Assembly (NCBI GenBank): GCA_014621425.1
Contig: JAANBB010000029.1
Location: 124,001-188,000, forward strand
DNA: 64,000 bases
DNA from: Cylindrodendrum hubeiense
Lineage: Eukaryota; Ascomycota; Sordariomycetes; Hypocreales; Nectriaceae
Reading direction: 5' to 3'
Part shown: piece by piece, positions 49,704 through 62,495 of the stretch
Position numbering within the stretch: the stretch's first letter is position 1
Layout of the letters: each line of letters opens with the position of its first letter
The notes under the pieces: model-generated
Told to the model about the DNA's origin: nothing
The model's input: the letters and a program-made list of their open reading frames with translations, nothing else
The model's database searches: none
Made by a program: the position numbers and the translations under genes

Positions 49704-50744
49704 ATGCCTCTTATGAACTACGGTGTTTGGAAGGCTAAGCCGACCGGGTTTGAGGTGGAACGCACAGGTAAATCGCCTCATGCCCAACTTTACTGTCAGG
49801 ATGGAGGGAAAATGAAGATACGCGCCGCCATCAACGTCAAGTCTTTAGACAGCGACGACTCCAAACTCGTCTACTGGTTATTACAGAGTTTCGACCATCC
49901 CATTCGCGAGAAGCTAAAGGGCTTGACAACCGGCTGGCACGATATGTGTCTTGGTGCATCCCATGAGAGAATTAGCCTTGACTTGCTGCGTGATTCTCTC
50001 GTCGACTTGAATGCTGGAACAGTGGCTGAGCATAATGTCGATGGCCCGGATAACGACGTATCGGACGCTATCGAGAAATTCTTCCTCAGTATTGAACAGA
50101 AGCGTCCAACGGTGTATTTGTTTGGTGAGAAGTTCTTCAATTGGGATGAAAATGAGGAGGGCGTTCATGACATCCATATGAACCAGGGAAGCAGAGACAC
50201 CAAATACAAGGAACAAGTAAAGCGCTTCAGCGACTCCAATGCGACCCATCAGGACGGAGGGATTATCCTGGAATATCCAGACCACTGGGAGGCCTTTCTT
50301 ACTGCGTTTTCCTCGCAGGCGATGGATTCTGACCCCGAGAAGGGCGAGCCGATTGGCAAAACGTTTGGGCCTTCGCCTCCGCCTCCGCCTCCGCATCCGC
50401 CGACACCAGATGTCGCCATTGTCGCGGCCATCATTAACTCCGCGGGTCCTGACGGTCCCAACTCACCGGAAGAAGTGCATCTCCGCAACAAGTCTGGGGT
50501 GGCCGTGTCCCTCAAGGGCTGGCGGATCGGGAACGACAGAAATAAGTTCTTCTCCCTGCCAGATGAATCCCTACCAGCCAACGGGGGCCGAGCCATCTTT
50601 CAGATTCCCGGTGTGCCGCTGGGAAACGGCGGCGGGAAGATCATCCTGGTGAACGGCGAGCAGGAGGTTGATTCGGTTACGTACACCGCGAGCCAGGTGG
50701 GCAGGGATGGGGAGCTGGTGGATTTCAAACGAGACGGCAGCTGA
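49704..50744 (+). CDS. DUF2278 protein with C-terminal lamin-tail domain
   Basis: This is an intronless frame of 346 residues starting at MPLMNYGVWK, the typical opening of DUF2278 (YukJ-like) proteins; the longer upstream frame has no support. DUF2278 covers about residues 1-205 and includes GVHDIHMNQGS. A proline-rich linker (222-236) joins it to a lamin-tail-type beta domain (237-342: VAIVAAIINSAGPDGPNSPEEVHLRN, LKGWRI, FQIPGVPLGNGGGKIILVN). The biochemical role of DUF2278 is unknown. Related two-domain proteins are common in bacteria, so lateral transfer is possible. There is no signal peptide. A TATA-like word lies about 130 bp upstream. Confidence 0.88.
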   Translation: MPLMNYGVWKAKPTGFEVERTGKSPHAQLYCQDGGKMKIRAAINVKSLDSDDSKLVYWLLQSFDHPIREKLKGLTTGWHDMCLGASHERISLDLLRDSLVDLNAGTVAEHNVDGPDNDVSDAIEKFFLSIEQKRPTVYLFGEKFFNWDENEEGVHDIHMNQGSRDTKYKEQVKRFSDSNATHQDGGIILEYPDHWEAFLTAFSSQAMDSDPEKGEPIGKTFGPSPPPPPPHPPTPDVAIVAAIINSAGPDGPNSPEEVHLRNKSGVAVSLKGWRIGNDRNKFFSLPDESLPANGGRAIFQIPGVPLGNGGGKIILVNGEQEVDSVTYTASQVGRDGELVDFKRDGS

Positions 50745-53700
50745 AGAACAGCGGGACGGAGTCTAGAGCGGGCGAGCCTTTTGGCCGAGATGGCCTAGAT
50801 GTGATCTACAGCTCTAGGGAGTCGCTTAACAAGGATCAACGTTGATCTGCCGTGCGTCAAGTTTCTTGAGATTTGCCAGTTATTTGAGCTTGATGGGTAG
50901 TAAGGTTATACATTTAATCGGAAATAAGATGACAACACGAGAACTTGTGGCACTTGTTGAAGAAGCTTGGAAGCGGTGTATTAATGTTCATATTGTACTT
51001 CATAGTGTCCAAGTCTTTGATTGGAAAATGACTCCTGCGTGTGCAATAGCTTAGGAAGCAGCGTTGTGGAGCCTTGTCCCTCCCCGTTTCCTCCACAGGA
51101 TACACTCACCGTTCTAGTGCACTGAGTCATTTCATTCACGTTATGTTTATTTTATTGATACCGATACGTGATTCCTAAAAGCTGAGAATAGAAGCAGGTG
51201 AGGTAACAGTGCAGCACGCGGAGCGAAGCTGCAGCGCCCGGGCTCGTGTCGCGTTACCCTGTACCTTGCATGGCGGGAGATCTGCTTGAACAAGGAACTG
51301 GGATCCTTGGAATAGAAGGGCATGCACAGAGATGATGGAAGCCATTGTGAGTTAGCCAGCGCAACACAACATATGCGCTATTTTGCCAGGGAACATGCCG
51401 CGACGGTTGCCAACTGCGGCTCACCAACAGTGCAGCAGTGACGGACGAGCTAGGGTCGACTGCTGTTACAGGTTTACAGGGTAGTTGCAGTTGCGGCGCC
51501 GTTGGCTGCAGGTCTGCAGGCCTGTGGTGACCCTTGCCGTAGTTTCTATTTCCACATTATTGTGCTTCGCATGGGAAATACGAGAAGTGTGGTTGGTCGT
51601 GTTAGTGAATTATGGTATTGTCGAACGATTCATAGGAGAGATGTGATAGAGTGAGCATGGATTTTGGCGGTCATCGGCAAGACGACTATTGCCGTAACAT
51701 GGCAGCTAAGGCTGCAGGCTGAGGCCCTCTGCTGGCACTTACTTCTGTTGGCACTGACTCCTTGCTGGCACTGGACGAGCTGGACAGTAAGGCGAACCAG
51801 CAGGGACCAGGGTCATTTCTCGACGTATTCCCCATTTACTCACCAACAGGCACTATAATATGCGCGAATGTGCAGGTCATAGCATAACCCAGCGATCTGA
51901 CAAGTAGGATGCTGCAAGCGAGAAAGTGGACAGAGCGTCGGCGATCATCCACGGGCCATCGCCAAGAGGAGGTTAGGCATTTGTGTTCCGCGCAGAAGCA
52001 TACCGCGAGAACTAAAGAATTTGCGTTGTGCTGAGGGCACTCCTATTTAGTGACATGCTACATAGTCACTCCATCCATTTTTCTAATAACAGACATTATC
52101 TCTATTCTGACTTTGGATGTCTGTCGTCAACGACTCTAAGTCCGATGTGGGGCCGCCGCCGGGAGATCGGATCTGCAAGCATCTTCTTTTTGTGGGAGAT
52201 TCTCGATTGGGCTCGAGTCTGGCCAAACGCATCGCCACCTTGAGGGTGTTGTGATCTGGGCCGATGTTTCCGCTGGGCTGCAGGTGATGGACCAGTGATG
52301 GAGACCGGTGATAGTCTGTCACCGTCGCCGACGGAATTCGAAGGAGGCTAAGGGCAACGGGCGCGATGGGGCCGACGGTCGCTGGACAGCGCCATGCCAA
52401 AACAAGGCCAAGTTCGTTTCTAGGCGCCACAACTGGGATTCGCTGCAGGGGCTGGATCCAGCTCTGCTGGGGAGCTGGACCTTTTGTGCTGGGTCGGGTA
52501 ATTTGGCATTACTATTGAGAATCCACTGATTGGGCCGCTGTTTCCCTCGCTCTGTGGGCGCGTGCCGGGAACCGGGACGCAAATGATGTGAGACATTCCC
52601 CTGCTTTGGCTCTGCATCGTCGGCTTGTGGGTGCCGTGACTGCCTGCAGCTACGGGTGGCCTGCAGCGCCCCTGCAGGTAGTTAATTAGGGACCTCTGGG
52701 CTTTTGGCTTTATACTTCTCAAGATGGTTATCGCGGATAGAGTTGTGGAGAGCAAAAGAAAATCCCGGTGCAAATATCCCGGTGAGAGGGCGCGCATCCT
52801 TTCGGAGGCGTTGCCGAGAACAAGGGTTCGTACGTTGTGCAGGCAGCGGGGGAAAGGGAAAACGGGGCGGGAAGAGGCAGTTTGCGCGTGTTCGAGTTGA
52901 TTTCTGCGGGTGTCTCCAATGCGAGTTGTGGTGTTGTGGTGTTGGTGAGCATGTGGTGACGCTGGCTTGGCGCTTGCTCTGCCACGACATGTCCATGCTC
53001 CCGGCGCATCTTGGCGAGCTCTCCGCTGGTTGAACAAAGCCGCTCTTTCTTACGAGGCTATGAATATGGCTGATGCAGCTCGTATGAGTGCTTGCTTGTC
53101 CTTGTCTTTGGCTGCAGGTGCTTCCTTCGGCCACAAGCCGAACTCGTACACGAGAGAGGGCGGCCATCAAATTCGGCCTCGACCATGGCCACGGCTGAGT
53201 CCATCATGAACGTCGTTGTTTCAGAACCATTTATTCCGCCAGCACAGCAACAATATCCACAGCAAATCCACTCAATCAACGTCCGGCATCATCGGCCGGC
53301 CACCTGTCTATCAGACTTGGCGACCGCGTCCAGTCTAGGCCCTTCGATATTAGGGCCCGCCCACCCATCACCGACACCATCTTCGCCGACGCCATCTTCG
53401 CCAACTCCCCAGACCGTCGTGACCCTTGCCAAGCCGGGCAGCGATAGCTCAGGAACCACGCAGCGCGCTAGAAGCCCAGCCCAGCGCTAGTAGTCTCGCC
53501 GCTCGCAGCCTGCTGCAATCAGGCACCACCACCGTAGCATCGCAGTTGGCCGGGACTATCTGCTCGCCCTTCCCGCGTGGTTCAGCTGGCCGAATCGCAC
53601 CGACCGTATCCCAGACCCAGCGCTTTTCCCCATACTAAAGAAATGAACTCCTGGCCGCGTACTCTCACTCAATCTTGCGGTGGTAGCGACGGGGAAGGGA

Positions 53701-54880
53701 TGACTTCACCGCCTGGCCTAGATTAGCCTTCCACAACGTGCTCACCGAGGCCCCCGAACGGCCGTCATCTCAATCCTCACGCATCAGCGTAGCGCTGAAT
53801 ATGAGATGTAGCACATACTCGCATCGGTAGAGCACTCCGGGGAAGACAACGCACCTGGCTTGACCGGGATGTGGCGGTCGGCTGGAGGGCTATTGTTAGA
53901 GCATGACCCGTCACAACCTCCGCCGACTCCCATGTCGATACCTCAATGCCACTATCGCGCTTCCGCTCTCTCGCCTTCACAGGGCTGGACGACCCCTGGC
54001 CAATCCCCAGGACCAGGGGCCCGAGAGCCAAGAGGCGCACGCGCGACTACCGGAGCCGGCGACCCGTGATAGGGCAGCCAGGTTGCCGCATTGGGAAATG
54101 AGTTGCAACCTGCTATTACAGCCCTCGCGAGTTCACGAGTCGCTTTGTTTTCTCGCTCTCATTGAACCAAGGAAATCCAGTCAGGTTGCGAAGCCAGGGG
54201 CCTGGAATGAGATTGACATGAATTTTTATCATTACCGGGGTCAGGTGAGTGAGCCTGACACCTCTGAAGAGTGAGATGATCTGAACATCCCGCCAGAGCC
54301 AGTCCTGAAGAGCGCCTCAGCCGCGCTAGCTGAGATGGCAATGGATTCAGCCTCCTTTACTCGCTTTGGGATCGTCTCTGGGATCTCGGCACGAGATGAC
54401 TGACCCAAAATGGGTCCCCGTCAAAGCCCTTGACCTTGTCTAAGCCTACCGTCGCTGGCTCCCCACGAATGTCCGGCTAGTGTCAGGGACCAGGACGCCA
54501 TGGCACCATGGGCCGCAGCTTGCAGGGCTCGTGGAACTGAAGATGCCGAAGCCTCTCAGCCTTTCCAAGAGGAAAGGGTCAGCGCACATCGGTTGCTCCT
54601 TGTTGGCCTGCCCGGCGGTAGTGTATATGAACCCCTCCAGCCGACCCTCCCTAACGAGTCTTGTTCATCGTCGGATCAGTATCTGGTGAGGCCATCAAGT
54701 TTCGTTCTCCGGAAACTCCTCTTTTCATTCACTATCTTTTCTCAACCTTTTCAGTCACTCGCTACATGTTCCGTTAATTAGCTTCGGCTCACACTCGCTT
54801 CAGCACAACCACACTCACACCCACAATCGCTCATCACCATCCTCACTTTATATATTTCCACCTCTGAAACTACAGTAACT
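50745..54880. other. Gene-poor 4.1-kb region
   Basis: No convincing gene was found. The region becomes GC-rich after 51.2 kb and is full of overlapping open frames on both strands, as expected from GC content alone. A 101-codon frame at 53185-53490 (MATAESIMNVVV..., Ser/Pro/Thr-rich) could be a first exon, but nothing after it matches. A TATA-like word near 54850 probably belongs to the peroxidase. Confidence 0.5.
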
Positions 54881-56231
54881 ATGAAGTTCACCACCATCCT
54901 GGCCACGGCCCTCGCCGCCGTGCCCCTCCCTGGCACTATGGCCCACCCCAAGATGCAGGAGAAGATCGAGGAGCTCTCTGCCCGTGCCTACAACTACGAC
55001 GATTTCGACTCCAACCAGATCCTTGGCGACCTGCGCTACCTGAACTGGTGGCAGCTGTCCCGCTCCGGTAGTGATATCAAGAGGATTCTCCAGGGCACCG
55101 GCAACCCCCAGAACCGCGACAAGTACTGGGGTGTCCCCCGCCTGCAGTCCAGCTGGTGCAAGCGGGACACCTGCTGTGTCTGGAAGTACATCGCAGACGA
55201 CCTCGAGGTCCTCTTCCGTGGTGACTCTGGCCGTTGCTCCAAGTGGGCTCGCTTTGCCATCCGCATGGGCTTCCACGACGCCGCCACCTGGACTCTCGCC
55301 AACGAGAATGCTGGCGGTGGTGCTGACGGTTCCATCATCCTGGGTGGTGAGCTGACCCGCCGTGAGAACGGTGGCATCGCCGCTATGGGAACGAAGTACC
55401 AAGAGATCTACCAGAAGTACCACGACACCTACGGTTTCACTGATATCACCTACGCCGATCTCATCCAGATGGGCGCCAATGTTGCCACCGTCGTCTGCCC
55501 TCTCGGACCCCGTGTTCGATCTTGGGTCGGCCGCAAGGACTCCAGCACTCCCTCCCCCAGCGGTCTCCTACCCAGCGCCTTCTCTGATGCCGACACCCTG
55601 ATCCAGCTTTTCATGGCCAAGACCATTGGCCCCGACGGCCTCATCGCTCTCCTCGGAGCCCACACTACTTCTCAGCAGAACTTCGTCAACGCCTCCCGCG
55701 CCGGTGACCCCCAGGACAGCACCCCTGGTGTTTGGGATGTCCTGTACTATCAGCAGACCCTCGGCAAAGCCGCAACCCCCGAGCGTGTATTCATGTTCCC
55801 TAGCGACATCAACCTGTCCAAGCATCCCCGAACCAGCCCTGCTTTCCAGGCCTTTGCCGCTCCTGGTGGCCAGGGTCTCTGGAACGACGTATGTACCCTC
55901 TCTTCAGTCGCACGAGCGATAGACCACTAACACTGAACTTCAGGACTATGCTCGCGAGTACATTCGTCTCAGCCTTCTCGGTGTCAACAACATCAACAAG
56001 CTCACTGAGTGCACCAAGGTGCTTCCTCAGCCCGTCTCCAACTGGGATGAGCCCGAGGCCGGCAAGATGAACAAGTGGCTCGACAGCGACGACTACTCGC
56101 AGAAGTCCAAGGACGTGTCCTGGGACGTCGAGACCGGTAGCTACATCTCTGTTCCTGAGAACAAGATCCCTGGCTACACCAACACCCGCCCGCGCCGCCA
56201 GCGCAACAAGTGGGGTGGCTTCTCTTGGTAA
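54881..56231 (+). CDS. Secreted class II heme peroxidase (ligninase-like)
   Basis: Two exons (54881-55888 and 55944-56231, with a 55-bp intron) encode 431 residues. A signal peptide (MKFTTILATALAAVPLPGTMA) indicates secretion. The distal heme pocket is RFAIRMGFHDAATW (R128, H132), followed by the calcium-binding-like GGGADGSII. The proximal His is H261 in LLGAHTTSQQ. These mark the plant-type peroxidase superfamily, fungal class II branch; ascomycete members generally lack the lignin-peroxidase surface Trp, and I cannot assign one here. Codon use is strongly biased to C-ending codons, unlike the neighbouring accessory genes, which suggests high expression. Two CxxxxCC-like cysteines (C93, C98, C99) precede the heme domain. 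Confidence 0.92.
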
Positions 56232-57724
56232 ACGCTTTCCAGCGTGAACTTCAGCCTTCATTTTGCACATTGTTCTTACTACAAACGTCTTTCCACCGGC
56301 ATAATACCAGCATCGGGTGGAGAGGAAAAAACTGTCACACTATTGAACAGTATATTATATTAATGGAGGAGGATTGAATGAGATACGGGACTTCGGGACG
56401 GCGTTGATGCAATGGCTCCTGGAATATGAGCTTTTGCCGGATAGAACATAGGAGACCTTCTGGATATATACATCCACCACGGCCTAATATATCACTTACT
56501 ATTCTTCATGACAAACAATACTCTATTGAAATCCCTTGCCTTTGACACGACCTTGCTTGAGAAGACCACCACTCGGAGGTCGAACCGGAGCTTGTGGGGT
56601 TATCGTCGTTGAGTTGCCTGAATAGGCAATCCCCCGAACGGAACGGAACGCACGACCCAACGTCGGAACGTCGGGAGCTCCCCGTCAACATGAAACCCAC
56701 ACAGACCTCTGAGCACTCCGTTCGGGAGTGACACCTGCCAAGTAAGTTATGGCTCGGACATAATGATAATGGTCTTGCTAAGGAGGTGCTAATTCAGAGG
56801 ATGATCCGTGATACTTGGCTTTCATCCGAACTTCGGTTCCTTGCCGTCCTGAAGCGAGACTTGAAAGGTGACTGGGATGATCCATGTTTACGGTCTGTCT
56901 ACTTATGAGACTCTCTCCTACACTTAGAACCTGTTTTATGGTTCGTTTGATCCCCAGCCTGACAATCCTATTGCTTCCTAGCGCATTGCCTTACTTACCT
57001 CGTTGAAGTTGACTCTTACGTGATGCAGCACTATGTCACACATTTACGCCGCTTTCATCCAAGTCCAAGTCTACAATGAGTGATGACCCTCGAATAATGA
57101 CCAACACTTTTTTGAACATCACCAGACCATTCACAGCAACTCGAAGTCTTAATGTATGAACAAGGAAAGTGGCATCGTTGAAGAACCTAGCCGAGGAGGT
57201 CTAACCCATCCGTATGTACATTAAACGCCAGCCGACCGAGACGCCTGCAATCCATCCCTTGCCTCCCATTCCCCTCCTGTCCCCTCCCCTTTCAAAAGCA
57301 GCCTCCCATTATACCAGGGCCTCCAGCAACCGGGGGAATTCCGTACCGAAGCGGGACAGAGATGTCCCAACTTGGTAAATAAACAAATAAAGGAAAAAGA
57401 TATGCACTTCCTGAAGAAGGTTTCGACAAAAATACAAGGATCTGGCGTCGGGCCCGAACAAAATATAAGACGATAAAAAGCGAAAAACAAAGAACGAAAG
57501 CAGAAGAAAAGACACGGCGACAAAAGATGCGGCCGTGGAATGCGGGACGAGTCCTCTAATACGCCAATATTTATGACGGGACGTTCGTTTGTGAATATTC
57601 ACCCAAAGTCATTGCGAGATGCCCTGCATCATCATGAAAAACTTGCGTGAATCCATCATCGTTGCAACGGGCGAGCCGTTTCTTTTTCCATCAGTCGTGT
57701 CAATAACGTTGGAGATGACCCGGA
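56232..57724. other. Convergent intergenic region, no gene recognised
   Basis: This 1.5-kb stretch separates the 3-prime ends of the peroxidase and ASE1 genes. Short GGAACG repeats occur at about 56638-56670. No gene or element was recognised. Confidence 0.4.
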
Positions 57725-60120
57725 TTAATAGGCATCCTCGTCAGTCCACTCGCTCCCGGAGATGATGCGGTTGCCGTCTTGGTCGATCATCACTGGTCCT
57801 CCGTAAGAGGCCGATGAAGGGATCCCTCGCATGCGCTTAGACTGGCTGCTCGTTGGTCGATGGCCCTGCTCGGGGGTGAATCGCTTCCCCCGCGCCGCTC
57901 GGAGCTTGGCATAGTACGCATCTGAGGCATCAGCCTCAGGCTCGCTGTTGTCATCGTACGTCTCCCAGTTCTCAGATCCGGAGATGGCGGTCGATGTGAG
58001 CGAGGCGCCAGAAATCTGCCGGGGTGGAGGAGGAGCCTGACGATAGCTCTGGTGTGAAGAACGGACGGTGGCATACCGCTCGTCGTAGCTGTCTTCGCTG
58101 TAGCTGCCGTGGGTGTTATGAGACATGTTGGAGTTGGAGCGAGAGGTTTGAGATCCTCGGTCATCATAGACATCCTCAGGCTCTACATGGCGAACGATGC
58201 TCGATGCTAGGCCAGCCGACTTGTAAGGGTTGGCGGGGGCCTTGAACTCAGGGACTGGCACAAGGTCTCGCATTTTGGGGGGCGGAGCCCTCATCAGGGG
58301 AGCACCCGGTCGAAGGTTCTCGCCCCTTGACTCGGGCCTAGGGCGCTCGGGTGAGTTGTTGCCGTGCTTCATGTTGGACAGAGGAACACGGGCCGGAATT
58401 CGTGATGGGCTGCGAGTCGGGCTTTCAATGATGGAAGCAGGTTGAGGTTGAGTCCGCTTGGTGGGAGGTCCCCCAGCAGTAGGAGTCTTGGTCATGGAGC
58501 GAGGAGGAATCGACTTGGGCGCAACGCTTTTGCTGGCCGTGGACCTGGGTGCCTTGATGGACGCAGTAGAATATCCGGCGGGCGTCTTCGAGCGAGGTGG
58601 GAGCGCAGTTCTTCTACTGCCGTCGGCGGCTTCGATCTCATCCAGGTATCTCTCGCCAAAGACCAGGAATGGTCGGCCATACTCATCCTCCCACCTCGAA
58701 AGGACCTTGCGCAACTCAGCAGTCACCTTGGGCAGCTCCTTGGCGATGCGCTTGCGCATCTTCTCCTCGCGAAGAAGCTTTCCGGGATCTCGCTTCTCTC
58801 CCTTTTGGCCACGAGCCATGAGTCGCGATGCATCCTGGCTAGACGAAGCGAGATCATCACGCTCCTTGATCAAAGTCTTGTGCCGGTCAACCATCGCCAA
58901 AGTGGGGCCTCGCTGTTCTCGGAGGGCCTCGAGTCGTGCAACTTCACGCTCATGGGCTTCTAGAAGCGCATCGCTATAGACGTCGGAGAAAGCTGGGGTG
59001 AATTCGAGCATCTCATCTTCGCAGAAGTAAAGTGAATCCCAGAGCTCTTGAAGCTTGATGCGGGAGTCCTCAACGAATAGGTGGAGGTTCTGGCGCTTCA
59101 ACTCGTTCAGTCGCGATAGCTCGTCTTCGAACTCGTTGATCTGGCGAATGCCACAGCCGCGATTCTGGTTGAAGAATGCCTTGGTCTCGCTCTCATCGAC
59201 ACCCAGCTTGGTCCAAAGTGCCTCGACGGCATTCTTGAGATCTCGTAGTCGCTTCTCTCGGTTCTTCTTCTCATCAGAAAGTCTGTCGCGCTTGGATCGG
59301 AGTCGGGCGACATCCTCCTCGTGGAGACCAAGCTGTTCAGGAGCGTCTCTGTAGTACTTGACGATGGCGCCGTCTTGTTGCGCCTGGGGGATGCCAAGCT
59401 CAGCCCACAGTCCGATGATCTGGTCACCAAGTGTTTGCACAGTAGCGATGCGGCGGGTATACTCTTCATATACGCGTGTAAACTCGCTGTCAAGCTTGTC
59501 GACGTAGGAGGGGGAGAGATCGAAGTTGGGAGGGATGGATTGGTTGGGAGCTGTGGGAGGAAGAGCAATCTGGACAAATGTAGCCTCGAGGTGTGAGGAG
59601 TAGGACTCTAGGGCTTGGACCAGCTCTGCGAAGTGTCAGTGGTTGTGAACACGGGGCGAGCAATTCAATTTGGGGACGTACTCTTGACTTGCTCGAATCG
59701 CTCCTTGTGGAGGCGGCTGATCTGGACGTGCTTCTCCTTGAGAGCATGCAGGCACCTCACCAGAGGATATGTGATGGTGAGCTCTTCATCATCCTGGTAG
59801 TCTCGTCGGTTCTTGGAGTCGTCAAGGGATGACTCCATTTGGCGGACGACAGTGATGATCTTCTTGGCCTCGTCGACCATCTCCTTCTTCTCCTGTGTCA
59901 CGAGACGGACTTGGCTGTTGAGGGCTTCGGAGAGAGCCGAGAAGAGCTACAAGACACAACCATGGTTAGCGACTGATCGTCTGTTTGGACGTCGTAATCG
60001 GAAACCTACCTCCTCCTCGCGAGCCTCGCGCTCATGGTCAGGCACGCCAATCTCGTCGAATAGACCGTGCAGCTGGCCAATGCTGTTGTTGACCTGCTGG
60101 GCCAAATAACTGGTGTCCAT
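57725..60120 (-). CDS. ASE1: Microtubule-bundling protein ASE1/MAP65/PRC1
   Basis: Three exons (60010-60120, 59682-59946, 57725-59625) encode 758 residues. The protein cross-links antiparallel microtubules at the spindle midzone during anaphase. The N-terminus (MDTSYLAQQVNNSIGQLHGLFDEIG) and long coiled coils to about residue 500 fit the dimerising rod. The conserved spectrin-like microtubule-binding core includes LWDSLYFCEDEM, LFVEDSRIKLQELWDSL and LRKVLSRWEDEYGRPFLVFGERYLDEI. A Ser/Pro/Arg-rich disordered tail follows, with many SP/TP sites probably phosphorylated by Cdk1. This is a conserved housekeeping gene and supports the view that the right end of the window is core genome. Confidence 0.93.
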
Positions 60121-62495
60121 GGTATAGTTTGCGGGTGATCCGGGTGAAAATGAATGTGGTGGAGGGATATGTTATGAACGGGGGTCGGCCGCGATTGCCA
60201 GGCGAGACAGATATGATAGCTCAATCAAAACAACAAATATTGTAGTCTTGACCGAGGAGGCCGTTGATCGGTTGGTATGGTGTGCGTGGGGTGGATAAAC
60301 CAGATGGTGGTTGTGGTCTCGATGCGATCGTGAACGGTATTCGTTGTTTACTTTCTCTCCCGGGAGGTCATCGAGTAGCAGTACAGTCGTTAGGGCGAGC
60401 AGGGCATCCTATGCGTGGTGCGAAGCTCGAATCGTCACAATCCATCCACCGAGGGTCGTAGGTCTGAGGGAATGAAGAGAGTTGGAGAGAGCGTGAGGGT
60501 GAGCGTGGGAGAAGGAGAGATGGAGAGATAGAGTGAGACAAAATTGCGTCGGGGAGTGAGAGGAGTGAACGGCACAGCAGGCAGTGTGGCATTCACGGAA
60601 CGGGATGGGTGGCCTGCGCGGCGCCTAGGTGCTCGGGGCTTGGTGGGAGGGATACTGGCCGAGTTGCCATGGCAACACGGGGGATTCAGCGTCGCACCCA
60701 GGTGCCAACCCCAGCGGATGCAGGGCGACCCAGGTTATTTCGAGCCCGTGTTTCAGCGCTGTTACCCCGCTGTCGCACGCCGCGATGATCCACTGGGGGG
60801 ACTACTGGAGGACCACTGGGGGACCACTGTGGCTACTGGAGCACGCTGCACAACTGCGCTGAACGTGGATTCTGCGTCTGCTGAGCACCCGCTAACGCGA
60901 GCACTAACTGGGGTCTTTCCTCTGGACCGGCTCCCTACTGGCAACGGATGGCCCGTCCATTGTCCTCACCCCGGCTGTTGAAATGGATCCATCGCCGTCC
61001 TCGTCCAGGATCCCATTCCCTATCGCTATTGGCCTTGGCCCATGACATCGGCTCACCAGTGTCTGCGACAGCGCCAGAGCGCCCGGGTGATTGGATGTCC
61101 CTCGCCTGATTTTTTGGCCCATGCGGTACATAGCACGTCCTCACGGCGACCGGAGCCTCTGGCAATTTCGACTCTTTTTGCTTTCCTAGGGACCCAGGCA
61201 AAAGAGGTCTTGCCACCCTGCGGCTGTGGCTGTCTGTTCATTGCCAGTGGATAATAGTCAGTGGATAATAGTCGGTGGATAATAGTTAAGCTGTGGATGG
61301 TCATACGGAGACGCTCAAACTCCGTACTACTACGTAAGTGCAGATCTGTATGTATAACTGGAGTACTGTTCGTGCTGGTGGCCACGGAGACGGTCACGAA
61401 CCCGCAGCAGCGCCACGCCTGCCCACCATCTCTGCCTTGCTTTGCCTTGCCTTGCCTCTGCCTTGCATGTGCAGTAGAAAAAGTGTCCGGCTCTGCGAAC
61501 CATCCACGCAGCCCGCAGCGACCGCGTGCGACGCGAGACAAAAGAATAACAAACGAACTCTGTCGTCACTGGTTACCTCGAATTGCCCAATTGGGCCGTT
61601 CCAGCTGGCCAGCCCTAAGCCGCAGCTTACACATGGAGGAGGCATTAACTATGTCGTTCTCGGCACATCTCCAGTGGCTAGTTCCGCCAAGGGTCGGTCA
61701 ATTGAGAAACGAGGGCGAGACGGTTAAGCCTTAAGATCTGCGTTAATCCTAGCGCTTGAACCTGCCCATGGCCGCATACCTTGATCAATGGCATTGCTGC
61801 ACAAGGTTTTTGAGGGGTCTTCAGATCAGTGGGCGTACCACTCTTTGCAGAATAACAACAAGATCCCCGGGTCCATTGTTTGTATCACAAACCTGGAAGC
61901 TGCAGCAGGCTAGCCGCCTACCCACCGATCAGATCTGCCGGCATGAGGCCTCGTCTATGCGCGGCGACTTGCACCTTATCTAGCAGCAAAACAATGTAAA
62001 CAAACCACGCACAGGAAACCCGGATTGGCGCTGCTCGCGATGCACTGTATTGGTGTTGCACCCGCTCGGCAATCCGTCGGGGCGAAACGGCGGCTTGAAG
62101 AGTGGGGTACGGCATGGACATGGGATGTAAACAAAGACGATGAAGGTCACGCTGCTTCTTCTCCCCGGCCAACCTCGTTAGCCAAGCACTTTGCTTTGTT
62201 TCTGCCACCCGCAAGTCCAGACGTAGCTTCGTCTTCCTCATCTCGATAACAAGGTGGAAAGTGACACTGGCTTTTGGCAACCAGGATTCGTTTCGGGAAT
62301 CACCATGTACGAGATGATGCGCGCTCTCCCTTCCGCTTGTTCTGCTTCATCTCCAGATCGGAAACATATCTCAGGCATAGCTGGTGTTAACGTTGCTTTT
62401 TGCTTCTGTGCGACATTTTTATTACTACATGCACCGCGCTGAGGCGCAGCCCAAGTCATTTCATACTTCTGTCTCATCAATCATCCATCCTGTAG
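60121..62495. other. Intergenic region upstream of ASE1
   Basis: This 2.4-kb GC-rich stretch has no recognisable gene. It contains simple repeats, including GACCACTGGGGG words near 60800, TGCCTTGC copies near 61435-61470, and a 14-bp tandem repeat listed separately. Confidence 0.45.
61245..61286. repeat. 14-bp tandem repeat, three copies (CAGTGGATAATAGT)
   Basis: Units lie at 61245-61258, 61259-61272 and 61273-61286; the third has one change (C-G-G). No function is apparent. Confidence 0.9.

Noticed and set aside
52420..53170. Overlapping long minus-strand frames in the GC-rich gene-poor region
   Set aside because: They lack motifs, overlap in several frames and fit the high GC content.
56630..56720. 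GGAACG-rich stretch as a transposon end
   Set aside because: No paired terminal repeat, target duplication or transposase frame was found.
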